This document shows positions 1-6,749 of a stretch of DNA of 7,998 bases, piece after piece. The stretch covers positions 1 through 7,998 of the forward strand of contig JACQOY010000072.1 in NCBI GenBank assembly GCA_016207765.1. Direction: 5' to 3'. Below the pieces are notes generated by a model. It saw nothing but the letters and a program-made list of their open reading frames with translations. It was not told the origin of the DNA and ran no database searches. The first letter of the stretch is position 1, and every line of letters begins with the position of its first letter. A program made the position numbers and the translations under genes. This stretch comes from Deltaproteobacteria bacterium. Its GTDB lineage: Bacteria > UBA10199 > SBBF01.

Positions 1-9
1 CAATATTAG

Positions 10-29
10 GGGCGTACGGCCGTACGCCC
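10..29. repeat. Perfect 20-bp GC-rich palindrome upstream of the E2 gene
   Basis: The sequence GGGCGTACGGCCGTACGCCC is identical to its own reverse complement, with its centre between 19 and 20. As RNA it would fold into a strong hairpin. It sits 10 bp before the E2 start codon, and an in-frame TAG at 7-9 precedes it, so it is not part of the E2 coding frame. Its form, a GC-rich palindrome flanked by A/T, resembles the REP-like intergenic palindromes dispersed through many bacterial genomes; that family assignment is from memory. It has no T-tract long enough for a standard terminator, since only CTTA follows. It could also stabilise or delimit transcripts between an upstream gene and E2. Confidence 0.75.
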
Positions 30-39
30 TTACACATCT

Positions 40-1272
40 ATGCCCACAAAAATCATCCTCACCATGCCCCAGCCGGGGGAGACGATCACCGAAGGAAATG
101 TCGTTCGGTGGATTGCCAAAAAAGGCGACTCCGTCAAAGAGGGGCAGGCGATTGTCGAACTCGAAACGGAAAAAGCGCTTTTTGAATATGAATCCCCCTA
201 CGAGGGAAAACTTTCTGAAATTGTTGCGTCTGATGGATCCATTGTCGCCGTGGGGAATCCGATTGCCGTTTTTGAGGTGGAGGACTCGAAGGCGGCGACC
301 TATTTCATGTTGGGCATTGGAAAGAAAGTAGAAGAAGGAGGGGGCAAATCGGAGCGGACCGAAAAAACGAAAAAGGAATCTCCCCCGGCCAAGGCGGCGG
401 GGCAGGAGGGAAAAGGACAAAAACTGTCTCCATTGGTGCGCCATCTTCTGCAGGAATACGACATCGATCTTGCCGAACTTAATCATATCCGCGGCACGGG
501 CCCCGGTGGGCGGATTACCAAGGAAAATATCCTTCAGTATCTCAAGTCACAAAAAAAACCGGCGGAAGTCAAAGAGGCCGAAGGGGAACTCATCCCCTTT
601 TCGCCCATCCGCCTGCGAATTGCGGAAAATATGGTGCGGTCGAAGGCGACCATCCCGCACGCGCACACCACGCTGTCGGTTGATATGACGCCGATTGTCG
701 AATATCGCAGACGCGTCAAATCCATCGGCCTGCTTCCCCTCATTTTTCCCGCGATAAAAAAGGCCATCGGCGAATATCCGATAGTCAACGCCAGTGTTCG
801 GGAGGAAGGAGGAAAAAAACTCCTCGCCATTCACAAAAAAATCAATCTGGGGGTGGCGGTGGATACCGATCGGGGACTGTATATCCCGGTGATTGCAAAC
901 GCCCAGAACAAGAATCATCGTGAATTGGCGAAAGACTTGGAGGCATTGATTCAAAAGGCGCGGGAAAACAAACTTTTGCCTTCCGACCTTACCGGCATGA
1001 CCTTTACCTTCAACAATTACGGTTATTATGGAACGACCTACGGCGTGCAGATCATTCTCCCCCCCCAGTCAACCACTCTTGGCATGGGGGTCATCGAAAA
1101 ACGCCCCTGGGTGGTGGGCGATCAGATTCAGATCTGTCACGTGGCCGAGTTCACCATTGCCTTCGATCACCGGGTTATCGACGGACGGGACGCGGGGCTG
1201 TTTTTGTCCTCCCTCAAAAAATCGCTCGAGAATTTTTCGGAAAAGGATCTGACGGTAGTCTCTAAAATCTAG
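40..1272 (+). CDS. Dihydrolipoamide acyltransferase, E2 component of a 2-oxo-acid dehydrogenase complex
   Basis: This 410-residue protein transfers an acyl group from the E1-generated lipoyl arm to CoA in a pyruvate- or branched-chain-type dehydrogenase complex in the cytoplasm. The order is classic. An N-terminal lipoyl domain covers about 1-80, with the lipoylated lysine in ETEKA (K45). A Lys/Glu/Pro/Ala-rich flexible linker covers about 95-127. A peripheral-subunit-binding domain follows at about 128-168, containing GTGPGGRITKENI. The catalytic domain runs from about 185 to 400 and has the active-site signature DHRVIDG (H377, D381). There is a single lipoyl domain. ATG at 40 is the only start, because a TAG stands in frame at 7-9 and no other start codon lies between. 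No Shine-Dalgarno is visible between the palindrome and the ATG. E1 alpha/beta genes are expected to the left, outside the window. The acyl substrate cannot be assigned from E2 alone, so no symbol is given. Confidence 0.95.
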   Translation: MPTKIILTMPQPGETITEGNVVRWIAKKGDSVKEGQAIVELETEKALFEYESPYEGKLSEIVASDGSIVAVGNPIAVFEVEDSKAATYFMLGIGKKVEEGGGKSERTEKTKKESPPAKAAGQEGKGQKLSPLVRHLLQEYDIDLAELNHIRGTGPGGRITKENILQYLKSQKKPAEVKEAEGELIPFSPIRLRIAENMVRSKATIPHAHTTLSVDMTPIVEYRRRVKSIGLLPLIFPAIKKAIGEYPIVNASVREEGGKKLLAIHKKINLGVAVDTDRGLYIPVIANAQNKNHRELAKDLEALIQKARENKLLPSDLTGMTFTFNNYGYYGTTYGVQIILPPQSTTLGMGVIEKRPWVVGDQIQICHVAEFTIAFDHRVIDGRDAGLFLSSLKKSLENFSEKDLTVVSKI

Positions 1273-1279
1273 CGCGACA

Positions 1280-1897
1280 CTACATTAATTGAAACACCAC
1301 CAATGCGATTGTGTTATTCACCCAATGGGCGAGTATCGGCAGATAAAGATTGTTTCGATAATTCCGGCACCAGCCCAAAAAAAGTCCCAACAGAAAATAA
1401 AAAGGGAATAACCAGGGGTTCAAGTGGCTTAAGGCAAAGAGGAGGGAGGTTGCCGCGATGGCCTTCCAAAGACCCAATTGCTCCTTAAGCGCTGTCTGCA
1501 AATATCCCCGAAACAGCGTCTCCTCGCAAATGGCGGGAAAAAGTCCGACGGTAAATATCATGCGGAGCATGCCAAGGGGCGAGTCCGTATACAGGATTTT
1601 GTGAATCTGATCGCGCAGGGCATACGGTACCGGAAAAAAGTGATCCCATAAGGGGATCAGGAGATTGAGTGAGAGGGAAACAGCCAGGGCCAGGCCGAAA
1701 ATTCTTAAAAAGGGGCCGATAAATGGTTTGGTGATGGAGAGGAGCCGTTTCGGTTCGGGGATAAACCGGCGGATCGCCGTGACGGCCGGGACAAAAAGAA
1801 AAAGGATCTGATAGACCCAGATCTCTCTGACCGGCAATGCGGTGCTCATCAGATAGTAGGCGGCGAGTGAGGCAAGGGTATAGGCAATCGGGATCAT
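1280..1897 (-). CDS. CPBP family intramembrane metalloprotease (CAAX protease/bacteriocin-processing type)
   Basis: This is a 205-residue, strongly hydrophobic protein with several predicted membrane helices (about 2-20, 28-42, 62-83, 111-123, 145-158, 161-177, 183-203). The three hallmarks of the CPBP (ABI/Rce1-like) family are present in order: EExxxR as EETLFRG (E125, E126, R130), FxxxH as FALSH (F154, H158), and HxxxN as HWVNN (H191, N195). Together these would form the glutamate/histidine site that activates water for proteolysis inside the membrane. The length is typical of small bacterial members. The substrate is unknown; family members process prenylated-type or peptide substrates or act in immunity and protein-sorting systems. 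The gene converges on the E2 gene with 7 bp between stops and diverges from serS. No bacteriocin or sortase-like partner is next to it. The ribosome site before the ATG is weak (AAAAG immediately upstream), so the exact start is less certain than the family. Confidence 0.92.
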   Translation of the reverse strand: MIPIAYTLASLAAYYLMSTALPVREIWVYQILFLFVPAVTAIRRFIPEPKRLLSITKPFIGPFLRIFGLALAVSLSLNLLIPLWDHFFPVPYALRDQIHKILYTDSPLGMLRMIFTVGLFPAICEETLFRGYLQTALKEQLGLWKAIAATSLLFALSHLNPWLFPFYFLLGLFLGWCRNYRNNLYLPILAHWVNNTIALVVFQLM

Positions 1898-1904
1898 CTT
1901 TTAT

Positions 1905-1934
1905 TTGTCATCGGCCATCAAGTCGGAGTATACA
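1905..1934 (+). promoter_or_regulatory. Possible sigma70-type promoter for serS
   Basis: TTGTCA at 1905-1910 matches the -35 consensus at five of six positions. TATACA at 1929-1934 is a four-of-six -10 match, with an 18-bp spacer. Transcription would then begin at about 1941, at or next to the serS ATG, implying a leaderless or nearly leaderless message. The spacing and 5' end are inferred; no other promoter fits better in the 43 bp between the divergent genes. Confidence 0.35.
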
Positions 1935-1940
1935 GAAGTC

Positions 1941-3218
1941 ATGCTCGATATTAAATGGATAACTGAAAATCAGAAGGCGCTGTCAAAAGCCTTAAAGGAT
2001 CGTGGGGCGACGGTTGATTTGAAGCCGCTTTTTGCTTTGAACGACGAACGCAAGAAACTGCAGATTCAGTTTGATTCCCTCCGGAACGAACAAAACCAGA
2101 AGTCGCAGGAAATCGCCAAACTTCAGAAGGAAAAAAAAGATGCCAAAGAAATGATTGCCGCCATGCAAAAGGTGGCGGTTCGTGTTCGCCAACTGGGCCC
2201 CGAAATCACGCAGGCTGAGGAAGAGTTGAACAAAACTCTTGCCGTCATTCCCAATATTCCGCACGAGAGCGTTCCGGTGGGGAAGGATTCGGCCGACAAT
2301 AAGGAAATCCGTGTCTGGGGAAAAAAGCCCGTTTTTTCGTTCAAACCGAAGGAACACGATGCCCTGGGCGAGACATTGGGGATTCTCGATTTCGAGCGGG
2401 CCGCCAAAATTTCCGGGGCGCGGTTTACCCTCTATCGCGGCCTCGGGGCCAAGCTCGAGCGGGCGCTCATTAATTTCATGCTCGATGTCCATACGAAAGA
2501 GAATGGCTATGAAGAGGTGCTCCCGCCGTTTATGGTTAATGCGGAGAGCCTTTTCGGGACCGGCCAGCTCCCCAAATTTGAGGCCGATCTTTTCAAGACC
2601 ACCACCAACCATTATCTGATTCCCACGGCCGAGGTGCCGGTGACGAATATTTTTCGGGATGAGATCCTCGCCGAGGAGAAACTTCCGGTCAAGATGACCG
2701 CGTATACCCCCTGTTTTCGAAGCGAGGCGGGGTCTTACGGCAAGGATGTAAAGGGTTTGATTCGCCAACACCAGTTCAACAAGGTGGAACTGGTCAAATT
2801 TGCCCATCCCGATTTTTCGTATAACGAACTTGAATCTCTGACGAATGATGCGGAGAAAATTCTTCAAAAATTGGGGTTGCCCTATCGGGTGGTGGTTCTC
2901 TGCACCGGCGATATGGGGTTCTCCTCGGCCAAGACCTACGACATCGAGGTCTGGCTTCCGGGGCAGAATGCCTGGCGGGAAATTTCCTCCTGCAGCAACT
3001 TTGAAGATTTTCAGGCACGGCGGGCCAAAATCCGTTTCAAGGAAACCGCATCCAGGAAAAACCGCTATGTTCACACATTGAACGGTTCAGGTCTGGCGGT
3101 GGGCCGGACGGTTGTGGCCATTTTGGAAAATTACCAACAGGCGGACGGATCGGTGAAAATTCCGGAGGTCTTACAGCCCTATCTGGACGGCGTTGGTGTC
3201 ATCACGAAGCCGGTTTAA
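1941..3218 (+). CDS. serS: Seryl-tRNA synthetase (class II)
   Basis: This enzyme charges tRNA-Ser (and tRNA-Sec where present) with serine in the cytoplasm. The 425-residue length is normal for bacterial SerS. The N-terminal tRNA-binding arm is a long coiled coil of about residues 30-100, rich in Lys/Glu/Gln. The catalytic core follows. It has the serine-binding TAE loop (PTAEVP, T229-E231), class II motif 2 with [11 protein letters not shown] (R260-E262) leading to RQHQFNKVE (R275-E283), and motif 3 GSGLAVGRT (R389). The start is placed at ATG 1941 because the bacterial SerS N-terminus begins MLDIK. The frame also opens upstream at a TTG at 1905, which would add 12 non-conserved residues and overlap the likely -35 element. 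GGAG at 1925-1928 is 12 nt from the ATG, rather far for a ribosome site. The 3' end overlaps the convergent cstA by 17 bp. Confidence 0.98.
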   Translation: MLDIKWITENQKALSKALKDRGATVDLKPLFALNDERKKLQIQFDSLRNEQNQKSQEIAKLQKEKKDAKEMIAAMQKVAVRVRQLGPEITQAEEELNKTLAVIPNIPHESVPVGKDSADNKEIRVWGKKPVFSFKPKEHDALGETLGILDFERAAKISGARFTLYRGLGAKLERALINFMLDVHTKENGYEEVLPPFMVNAESLFGTGQLPKFEADLFKTTTNHYLIPTAEVPVTNIFRDEILAEEKLPVKMTAYTPCFRSEAGSYGKDVKGLIRQHQFNKVELVKFAHPDFSYNELESLTNDAEKILQKLGLPYRVVVLCTGDMGFSSAKTYDIEVWLPGQNAWREISSCSNFEDFQARRAKIRFKETASRKNRYVHTLNGSGLAVGRTVVAILENYQQADGSVKIPEVLQPYLDGVGVITKPV

Positions 3219-4842
3219 CATTCCGGTTTTGCCGCCTTAAAGTTTCCGCCGCTTCCCTGAATACAATCAGCGCCAGAATAATCAAAACCCCTGCGATCCC
3301 CGCAATGAGAAAATCAGGGTGAGGCTCTTTTTTTAGAGAGGCCAAAATTTGCCAGACAAAGGCCGAAATGGTCGTCACGAGCATGAAGCAGGCGGGGATC
3401 AGCGTTGTCCGCGCGGGATAGCTCCGATTGGCGAGCCAGCAGGAGGCCACCAGGAGCGAAAGGCCGCCGATCAACTGGTTGGCGCTTCCAAAGGCCGGCC
3501 AGATACGGTTCCACTGGCCGGTCATGGCCAAAAGGGCCGACGCGATCACGACCATCAGGGTTGCCGTGTACTTGTTCCTGATATGAAAAAGTTCGCTTGT
3601 CAAATAGCGCGCAATTCGCGTGGCGGTGTCGAGTGTGGTCAGAATAAAGGCGTTCAGCGCCAAAACCGAAAAGGCCTTTCCATATCCTCCCAGCATGAAA
3701 GACGAAAGATTGCCGTACCCTTTGCTGAAAGCGGCGATGGGACCGGCTGTTTTCAGGGTGGAGGCAAGTTCGGTTTGGCTTAAGCCGGCCGCGGCACAGA
3801 CGACCACCATCACCCCCACCAGCCCCTCGGTGAGCATTCCGCCGTAACCGATCCGGCAGGTATGCGTTTCGCTGGCGATCTGCTTGCAGGTGGTTCCCGA
3901 AGAGACCAGCGAGTGGAAACCGGAGATCGCCCCGCTGGCATTCGTGACAAACAGCAGGGGACAGAGCGGCCCCGAGCCGGGCCAGAGGGCTGAAGGATCC
4001 CAGGCATGATAAACGGTTGTATCCATCGGGAGACGCATGACAAAAATCGAGACGATGCCGATGCCGATGGTGAAAAAAAGGAGATACGAGGCGAGATAGT
4101 CGCGCGGTTGAAGGAGGAGATTCACGGGCGCCGTCGAGGCGGCTAGGCAGTAAATCAACAGAATAACGATCCAGATGTTTTCGGCCGAGAGGACGGCGGT
4201 ATCCGAGAAACCGGCGGGGAATTTTTGGCCGAATCCCATCAGAAAGACGAGCAGACCGAGCCCCAGAAGGGTGGGCCAGACGGCGGAAAGTCGGGTGCGG
4301 TACAAAAGAAAACCGGTGAGAACGGCCACCGGAATGAGCCCCATCGACGGGGCGATGGAGCTTGGTTCTTCAACAAAGGTCTTGGCGGCAAAAATGGAAA
4401 AGACGGCGATAATCAGAATGAGCGCCAGCCAGATGAACCACGAAAAAAGAAGGCGGGCCGTGGGGGATATTTCCGGCTTGGCGATTTCGGAAATTGACTG
4501 TCCCTCGTGGCGCATGCTCAAGACAAGGCTGGAATAATCGGCGACAGCCCCCATGAAAACCGACCCAAGAAGAATCCAGACAAAAGAGGGGCCCCATCCC
4601 CAGTAGGCCACGGCAAGAACAGGCCCCACAATGGGGCCGGCGCCGCAGATGGAGGAAAAATGGTGGCCGAAAAGGACCAGCCAGTTTTTTGCCGGGACAA
4701 AGTCGACGCCGTCGTACTTTGTATGCGCGGGGGTCTTGTTGTTTGGATGAATTCGATAGAGGCGGTTTAGAAAATGTCCGTAGACTTTGTAGGCCAAGCC
4801 GAAAAAAACAAGCGTGCCAAGAAGGACAAAAACCGAGTTCAT
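3202..4842 (-). CDS. cstA: Carbon starvation protein A family transporter
   Basis: This 546-residue polytopic inner-membrane protein has hydrophobic segments throughout. CstA-family members import pyruvate or peptides, notably under nutrient limitation; the substrate here is not deducible. Family-conserved blocks are clear: [20 protein letters not shown] (43-62) followed by CGAGPIVGP (66-74), [19 protein letters not shown] (98-116), LLQPRDYL (243-250), [20 protein letters not shown] (299-318) and FGSANQL (451-457). The length fits the short CstA class, clearly shorter than the roughly 700-residue E. coli CstA and BtsT; the core blocks are intact, so it is not a truncation. On its own strand AGGG (4855-4852) lies 9 nt before the ATG as a good ribosome site, and this AGGG is one arm of a small inverted repeat. 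The C-terminal tail is charged and short. The gene is single, convergent with serS and divergent from the topoisomerase VI operon. No btsS/btsR-like two-component genes are adjacent. Confidence 0.96.
   Translation of the reverse strand: MNSVFVLLGTLVFFGLAYKVYGHFLNRLYRIHPNNKTPAHTKYDGVDFVPAKNWLVLFGHHFSSICGAGPIVGPVLAVAYWGWGPSFVWILLGSVFMGAVADYSSLVLSMRHEGQSISEIAKPEISPTARLLFSWFIWLALILIIAVFSIFAAKTFVEEPSSIAPSMGLIPVAVLTGFLLYRTRLSAVWPTLLGLGLLVFLMGFGQKFPAGFSDTAVLSAENIWIVILLIYCLAASTAPVNLLLQPRDYLASYLLFFTIGIGIVSIFVMRLPMDTTVYHAWDPSALWPGSGPLCPLLFVTNASGAISGFHSLVSSGTTCKQIASETHTCRIGYGGMLTEGLVGVMVVVCAAAGLSQTELASTLKTAGPIAAFSKGYGNLSSFMLGGYGKAFSVLALNAFILTTLDTATRIARYLTSELFHIRNKYTATLMVVIASALLAMTGQWNRIWPAFGSANQLIGGLSLLVASCWLANRSYPARTTLIPACFMLVTTISAFVWQILASLKKEPHPDFLIAGIAGVLIILALIVFREAAETLRRQNRNVKPAS
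3207..3230 (+). terminator. Weak candidate terminator hairpin at the end of serS
   Basis: AAGCCGG (3207-3213) can pair with CCGGTTT (3223-3229), including one G-U pair, around a 9-nt loop that contains the serS stop. One T at 3230 continues the run before GCCGCC. The T-run is short and partly inside the stem, so function is doubtful. It lies inside the last codons of the opposing cstA gene and would have no T-tail in that direction. Confidence 0.25.
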
Positions 4843-4850
4843 CAGAATTT

Positions 4851-4883
4851 ACCCTACTAACAGGGTCATTTGTTTGTTGTCAA
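4851..4883 (-). promoter_or_regulatory. Candidate cstA control region: -35 box and an inverted repeat covering its ribosome site
   Basis: The 102 bp between the divergent cstA and top6B genes contain, on the minus strand, a perfect TTGACA (4883-4878). Further on is the inverted repeat ACCCT-GTTAGT-AGGGT (4866-4851). The second arm includes the AGGG that serves as the cstA ribosome site. If the message starts upstream of 4866, a 5-bp stem with a 6-nt loop would hide that site. If the TTGACA is the real -35, the weak -10 (TTAGTA or similar) and the start point fall within the repeat, which would then act as an operator instead. I see no convincing top6B promoter in the same gap. Confidence 0.3.
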
Positions 4884-4944
4884 AGAGAAGAATTCACGAA
4901 GACACTTGCATTCTCGTCCGCAACTGTGTCAAAAACCCCGAATC

Positions 4945-6735
4945 ATGGCAAAAGCGATTGCGGCAATTACCTCGGCATCGAGCGCCGAATATTTTTCCAA
5001 AAATCTCCAGCAGGTCGGTTTTTCGTCCTACACCAAGGCGATTCTCACCACCATCAAAGAGGCGGTGGATAATGCGCTGGATGCCTGTGAAGAGGCGGGG
5101 ATTCTTCCGGAAGTATCGGTCGTCGTTGAGCGTCTGGGCGAGGCGCATGCCAAGGGGGCCGATCGCATTCGTATCTGTGTGGAAGACAACGGACCGGGTC
5201 TACCCATCGATGATGTGGTGAAGGTGTTCGGCGAATATCTTGCCAGTTCCAAATTTGGCCGGGGACGTTGTACGCGCGGTCAACAGGGGATCGGCATCTC
5301 GGCGGTCACTACCTGGGCCCAGCTTACCAATGCGCGCGGCGTCACTGTCATCACCAAAACCGACAAGATGCGTCAGGCGGTCAAGTGCATTGCCGAGGTG
5401 GACATTAAGCACAACAAGGGGGTGATGAAGGATAAGGAGACCATCGACTGGGACCGGCCCCACGGACTTTCGTGCGAATTTATTATCGACGCGCGTCTTC
5501 AACTTCAGGGGGAAGGGGGGTTGCTTGCGTATCTTAATGGATCCACGCTGGTAAACCCGCATCTCACGCTCAAATATAAAATTCTCGACCAGGATTGGGT
5601 TGAAGTTCCGCGTGTCTCGGAAGAGGCTCCGGAAATCCCGGACGCCACCGAACCTCACCCCCACACGATGAAACTGGGGGAGTTTATCGCCCATTCCCAT
5701 CTTTTTGGCCGGGTGAAAGTCGGCGCCTGGCTTAAAAAAGGTTTTTCGCGTGTTTCGGATGGAACGTTGACGGAGCTGATCAGGGAAAAATTTGCATCGA
5801 AAGGGCTTCTCGAAAAGAGCGTCGATGCGGCAACAGAGGAGGATTTCAAAAAAGTTTTTTCAGGCCTGCAGAAAGCCAAATTGATGGCCCCATCCACCAA
5901 GAGTGTTCTCTCCATCGGTGAGGCGGGACTCGCCAAGAGTGTTCAGCGCCTTGGCAACGTCGATTTTTTTTCGGTCGTTTCGCGCAAACCGACCATCTGC
6001 GATTTCAAACCGGTCCTGGTGGAGGTTGCCATTGCCCGCATGACCGATCGTGGAGCCGGTGCCGAGGAACAGACGGCCACCCTTCTTCGTTTTGCCAACC
6101 GGGTGCCGCTTCAATTCGACAAGTCGGCCTGCGCGATGACAAAGGCGGCGGAATCGGTCAACTGGAGGACCTACGGTCTCAATCAGCCGAAGGATAGTCT
6201 GCCGCTCGGCCCCTATATTATTGCCGTCAGCACGGTTTCGCCGTTCATCAAATTCAAAAATGCCTCGAAAGAGACGGTGGATGCCAGCGATGAATTGGTC
6301 GAGGAGCTTCGCCGGGCCCTCATTCAGGCGGGGCAGAAACTTTCCAAACATATCCGTCGGGAAGAGAAAGAGGCGGACCTCGAAGAAAAGCGCCGGCATA
6401 TCGAGCAATTCGGCCCGATTTTGGTCGACGGTTGTTGTCGGATCGTCAAAGCCAAAAAAGAGCGTCGTCAAAAGGCGCTGGAAGGTTTGGCCAAGCTTTT
6501 GGGGCGCGAGGCGCATTTGGCGGAAAAGGAATTGAAGGAAGCGGAGGTTCATGCCGAGGCGGCCCTGCAGGAATTACAGGAGGTGACCGGCATTTTGCCG
6601 TCTTCCGAATCGGAGCTTGCGGCGAAACCCGCCTTTGCTAAAGCTACGGCGGGCAAGCAGTTGTCTTTGGAAGGAATGGAAGAAAAAGATGAGTCAAAAA
6701 AATTTAAAAAAGAGGCCAAGTCCAAGGGAAAATAG
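4945..6735 (+). CDS. top6B: DNA topoisomerase VI subunit B (GHKL ATPase subunit)
   Basis: This is the ATP-driven clamp subunit of a type IIB topoisomerase (A2B2), which relaxes and decatenates DNA through a transient double-strand break. At 596 residues from ATG 4945, the Bergerat ATP site is complete: N-box EAVDNALDACEEAG (39-52, with E39 and N43), DNGPG (81-85) and the lid GQQGIGIS (112-119). An H2TH-like region lies at about 250-325. The transducer covers about 340-475 and includes RFANRVPL (382-389), the block from CAMTKAAESVNW onward (396-407) and STVSPF (429-434). K442 in SKETV probably corresponds to the ATP-contacting switch lysine. A charged helical extension (about 470-546) and a low-complexity Lys/Glu tail follow; no Ig-like domain is evident. 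The frame opens at TTG 4870, but family similarity begins just after MAKA, so the ATG is preferred. It has no Shine-Dalgarno. It is followed 14 bp later by top6A, forming an operon. Confidence 0.96.
   Translation: MAKAIAAITSASSAEYFSKNLQQVGFSSYTKAILTTIKEAVDNALDACEEAGILPEVSVVVERLGEAHAKGADRIRICVEDNGPGLPIDDVVKVFGEYLASSKFGRGRCTRGQQGIGISAVTTWAQLTNARGVTVITKTDKMRQAVKCIAEVDIKHNKGVMKDKETIDWDRPHGLSCEFIIDARLQLQGEGGLLAYLNGSTLVNPHLTLKYKILDQDWVEVPRVSEEAPEIPDATEPHPHTMKLGEFIAHSHLFGRVKVGAWLKKGFSRVSDGTLTELIREKFASKGLLEKSVDAATEEDFKKVFSGLQKAKLMAPSTKSVLSIGEAGLAKSVQRLGNVDFFSVVSRKPTICDFKPVLVEVAIARMTDRGAGAEEQTATLLRFANRVPLQFDKSACAMTKAAESVNWRTYGLNQPKDSLPLGPYIIAVSTVSPFIKFKNASKETVDASDELVEELRRALIQAGQKLSKHIRREEKEADLEEKRRHIEQFGPILVDGCCRIVKAKKERRQKALEGLAKLLGREAHLAEKELKEAEVHAEAALQELQEVTGILPSSESELAAKPAFAKATAGKQLSLEGMEEKDESKKFKKEAKSKGK
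6615..6658 (+). repeat. Palindromic repeat-like element inside the 3' end of top6B
   Basis: GCTTG (6615-6619) and CCCGCC (6628-6633) pair with GGCGGG (6648-6653) and CAAGC (6654-6658), giving an imperfect stem with an 8-nt bulge. CTTT/AAAG (6633-6636/6640-6643) can form an alternative small inner hairpin. In the top6B frame it encodes residues of the type KPAFAKATAGKQ (561-572). From memory, PAFAKATAGK-type peptides recur in unrelated proteins of many environmental bacterial genomes because a palindromic repeat has inserted in frame, comparable in principle to the Rickettsia palindromic elements. Only one copy is visible here, so repeat status rests on that recollection. It sits in a non-conserved tail, where insertion would be tolerated. 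Confidence 0.55.
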
Positions 6736-6749
6736 AAGGGTGGAAGAAG

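Noticed and set aside
1280..1897. CPBP protease as part of a bacteriocin or defence cassette
   Set aside because: No precursor peptide, transporter, sortase or toxin-like gene is adjacent; the neighbours are E2 and serS. The family occurs widely as stand-alone genes.
1992..3074. Long open frame (360 codons) on the minus strand opposite serS
   Set aside because: It lies wholly antisense to the strongly conserved serS, and its translation is rich in Arg/Gly/Pro/Phe with no recognisable domain. It is a shadow of serS codon bias.
3349..3783. Open frame of 144 codons on the plus strand opposite cstA
   Set aside because: It is antisense to conserved transporter segments and its translation is hydrophilic with no recognisable family. 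It is a shadow frame.
4870..4944. 25-codon N-terminal extension of top6B from a TTG start
   Set aside because: The extra residues are Arg/His/Gln-rich and do not resemble the Top6B N-terminus, whereas similarity begins right after ATG 4945. The segment is more likely the divergent control region.
5860..6552. Open frame of 230 codons on the minus strand opposite top6B
   Set aside because: It overlaps the conserved transducer region of Top6B and shows no motif of its own.
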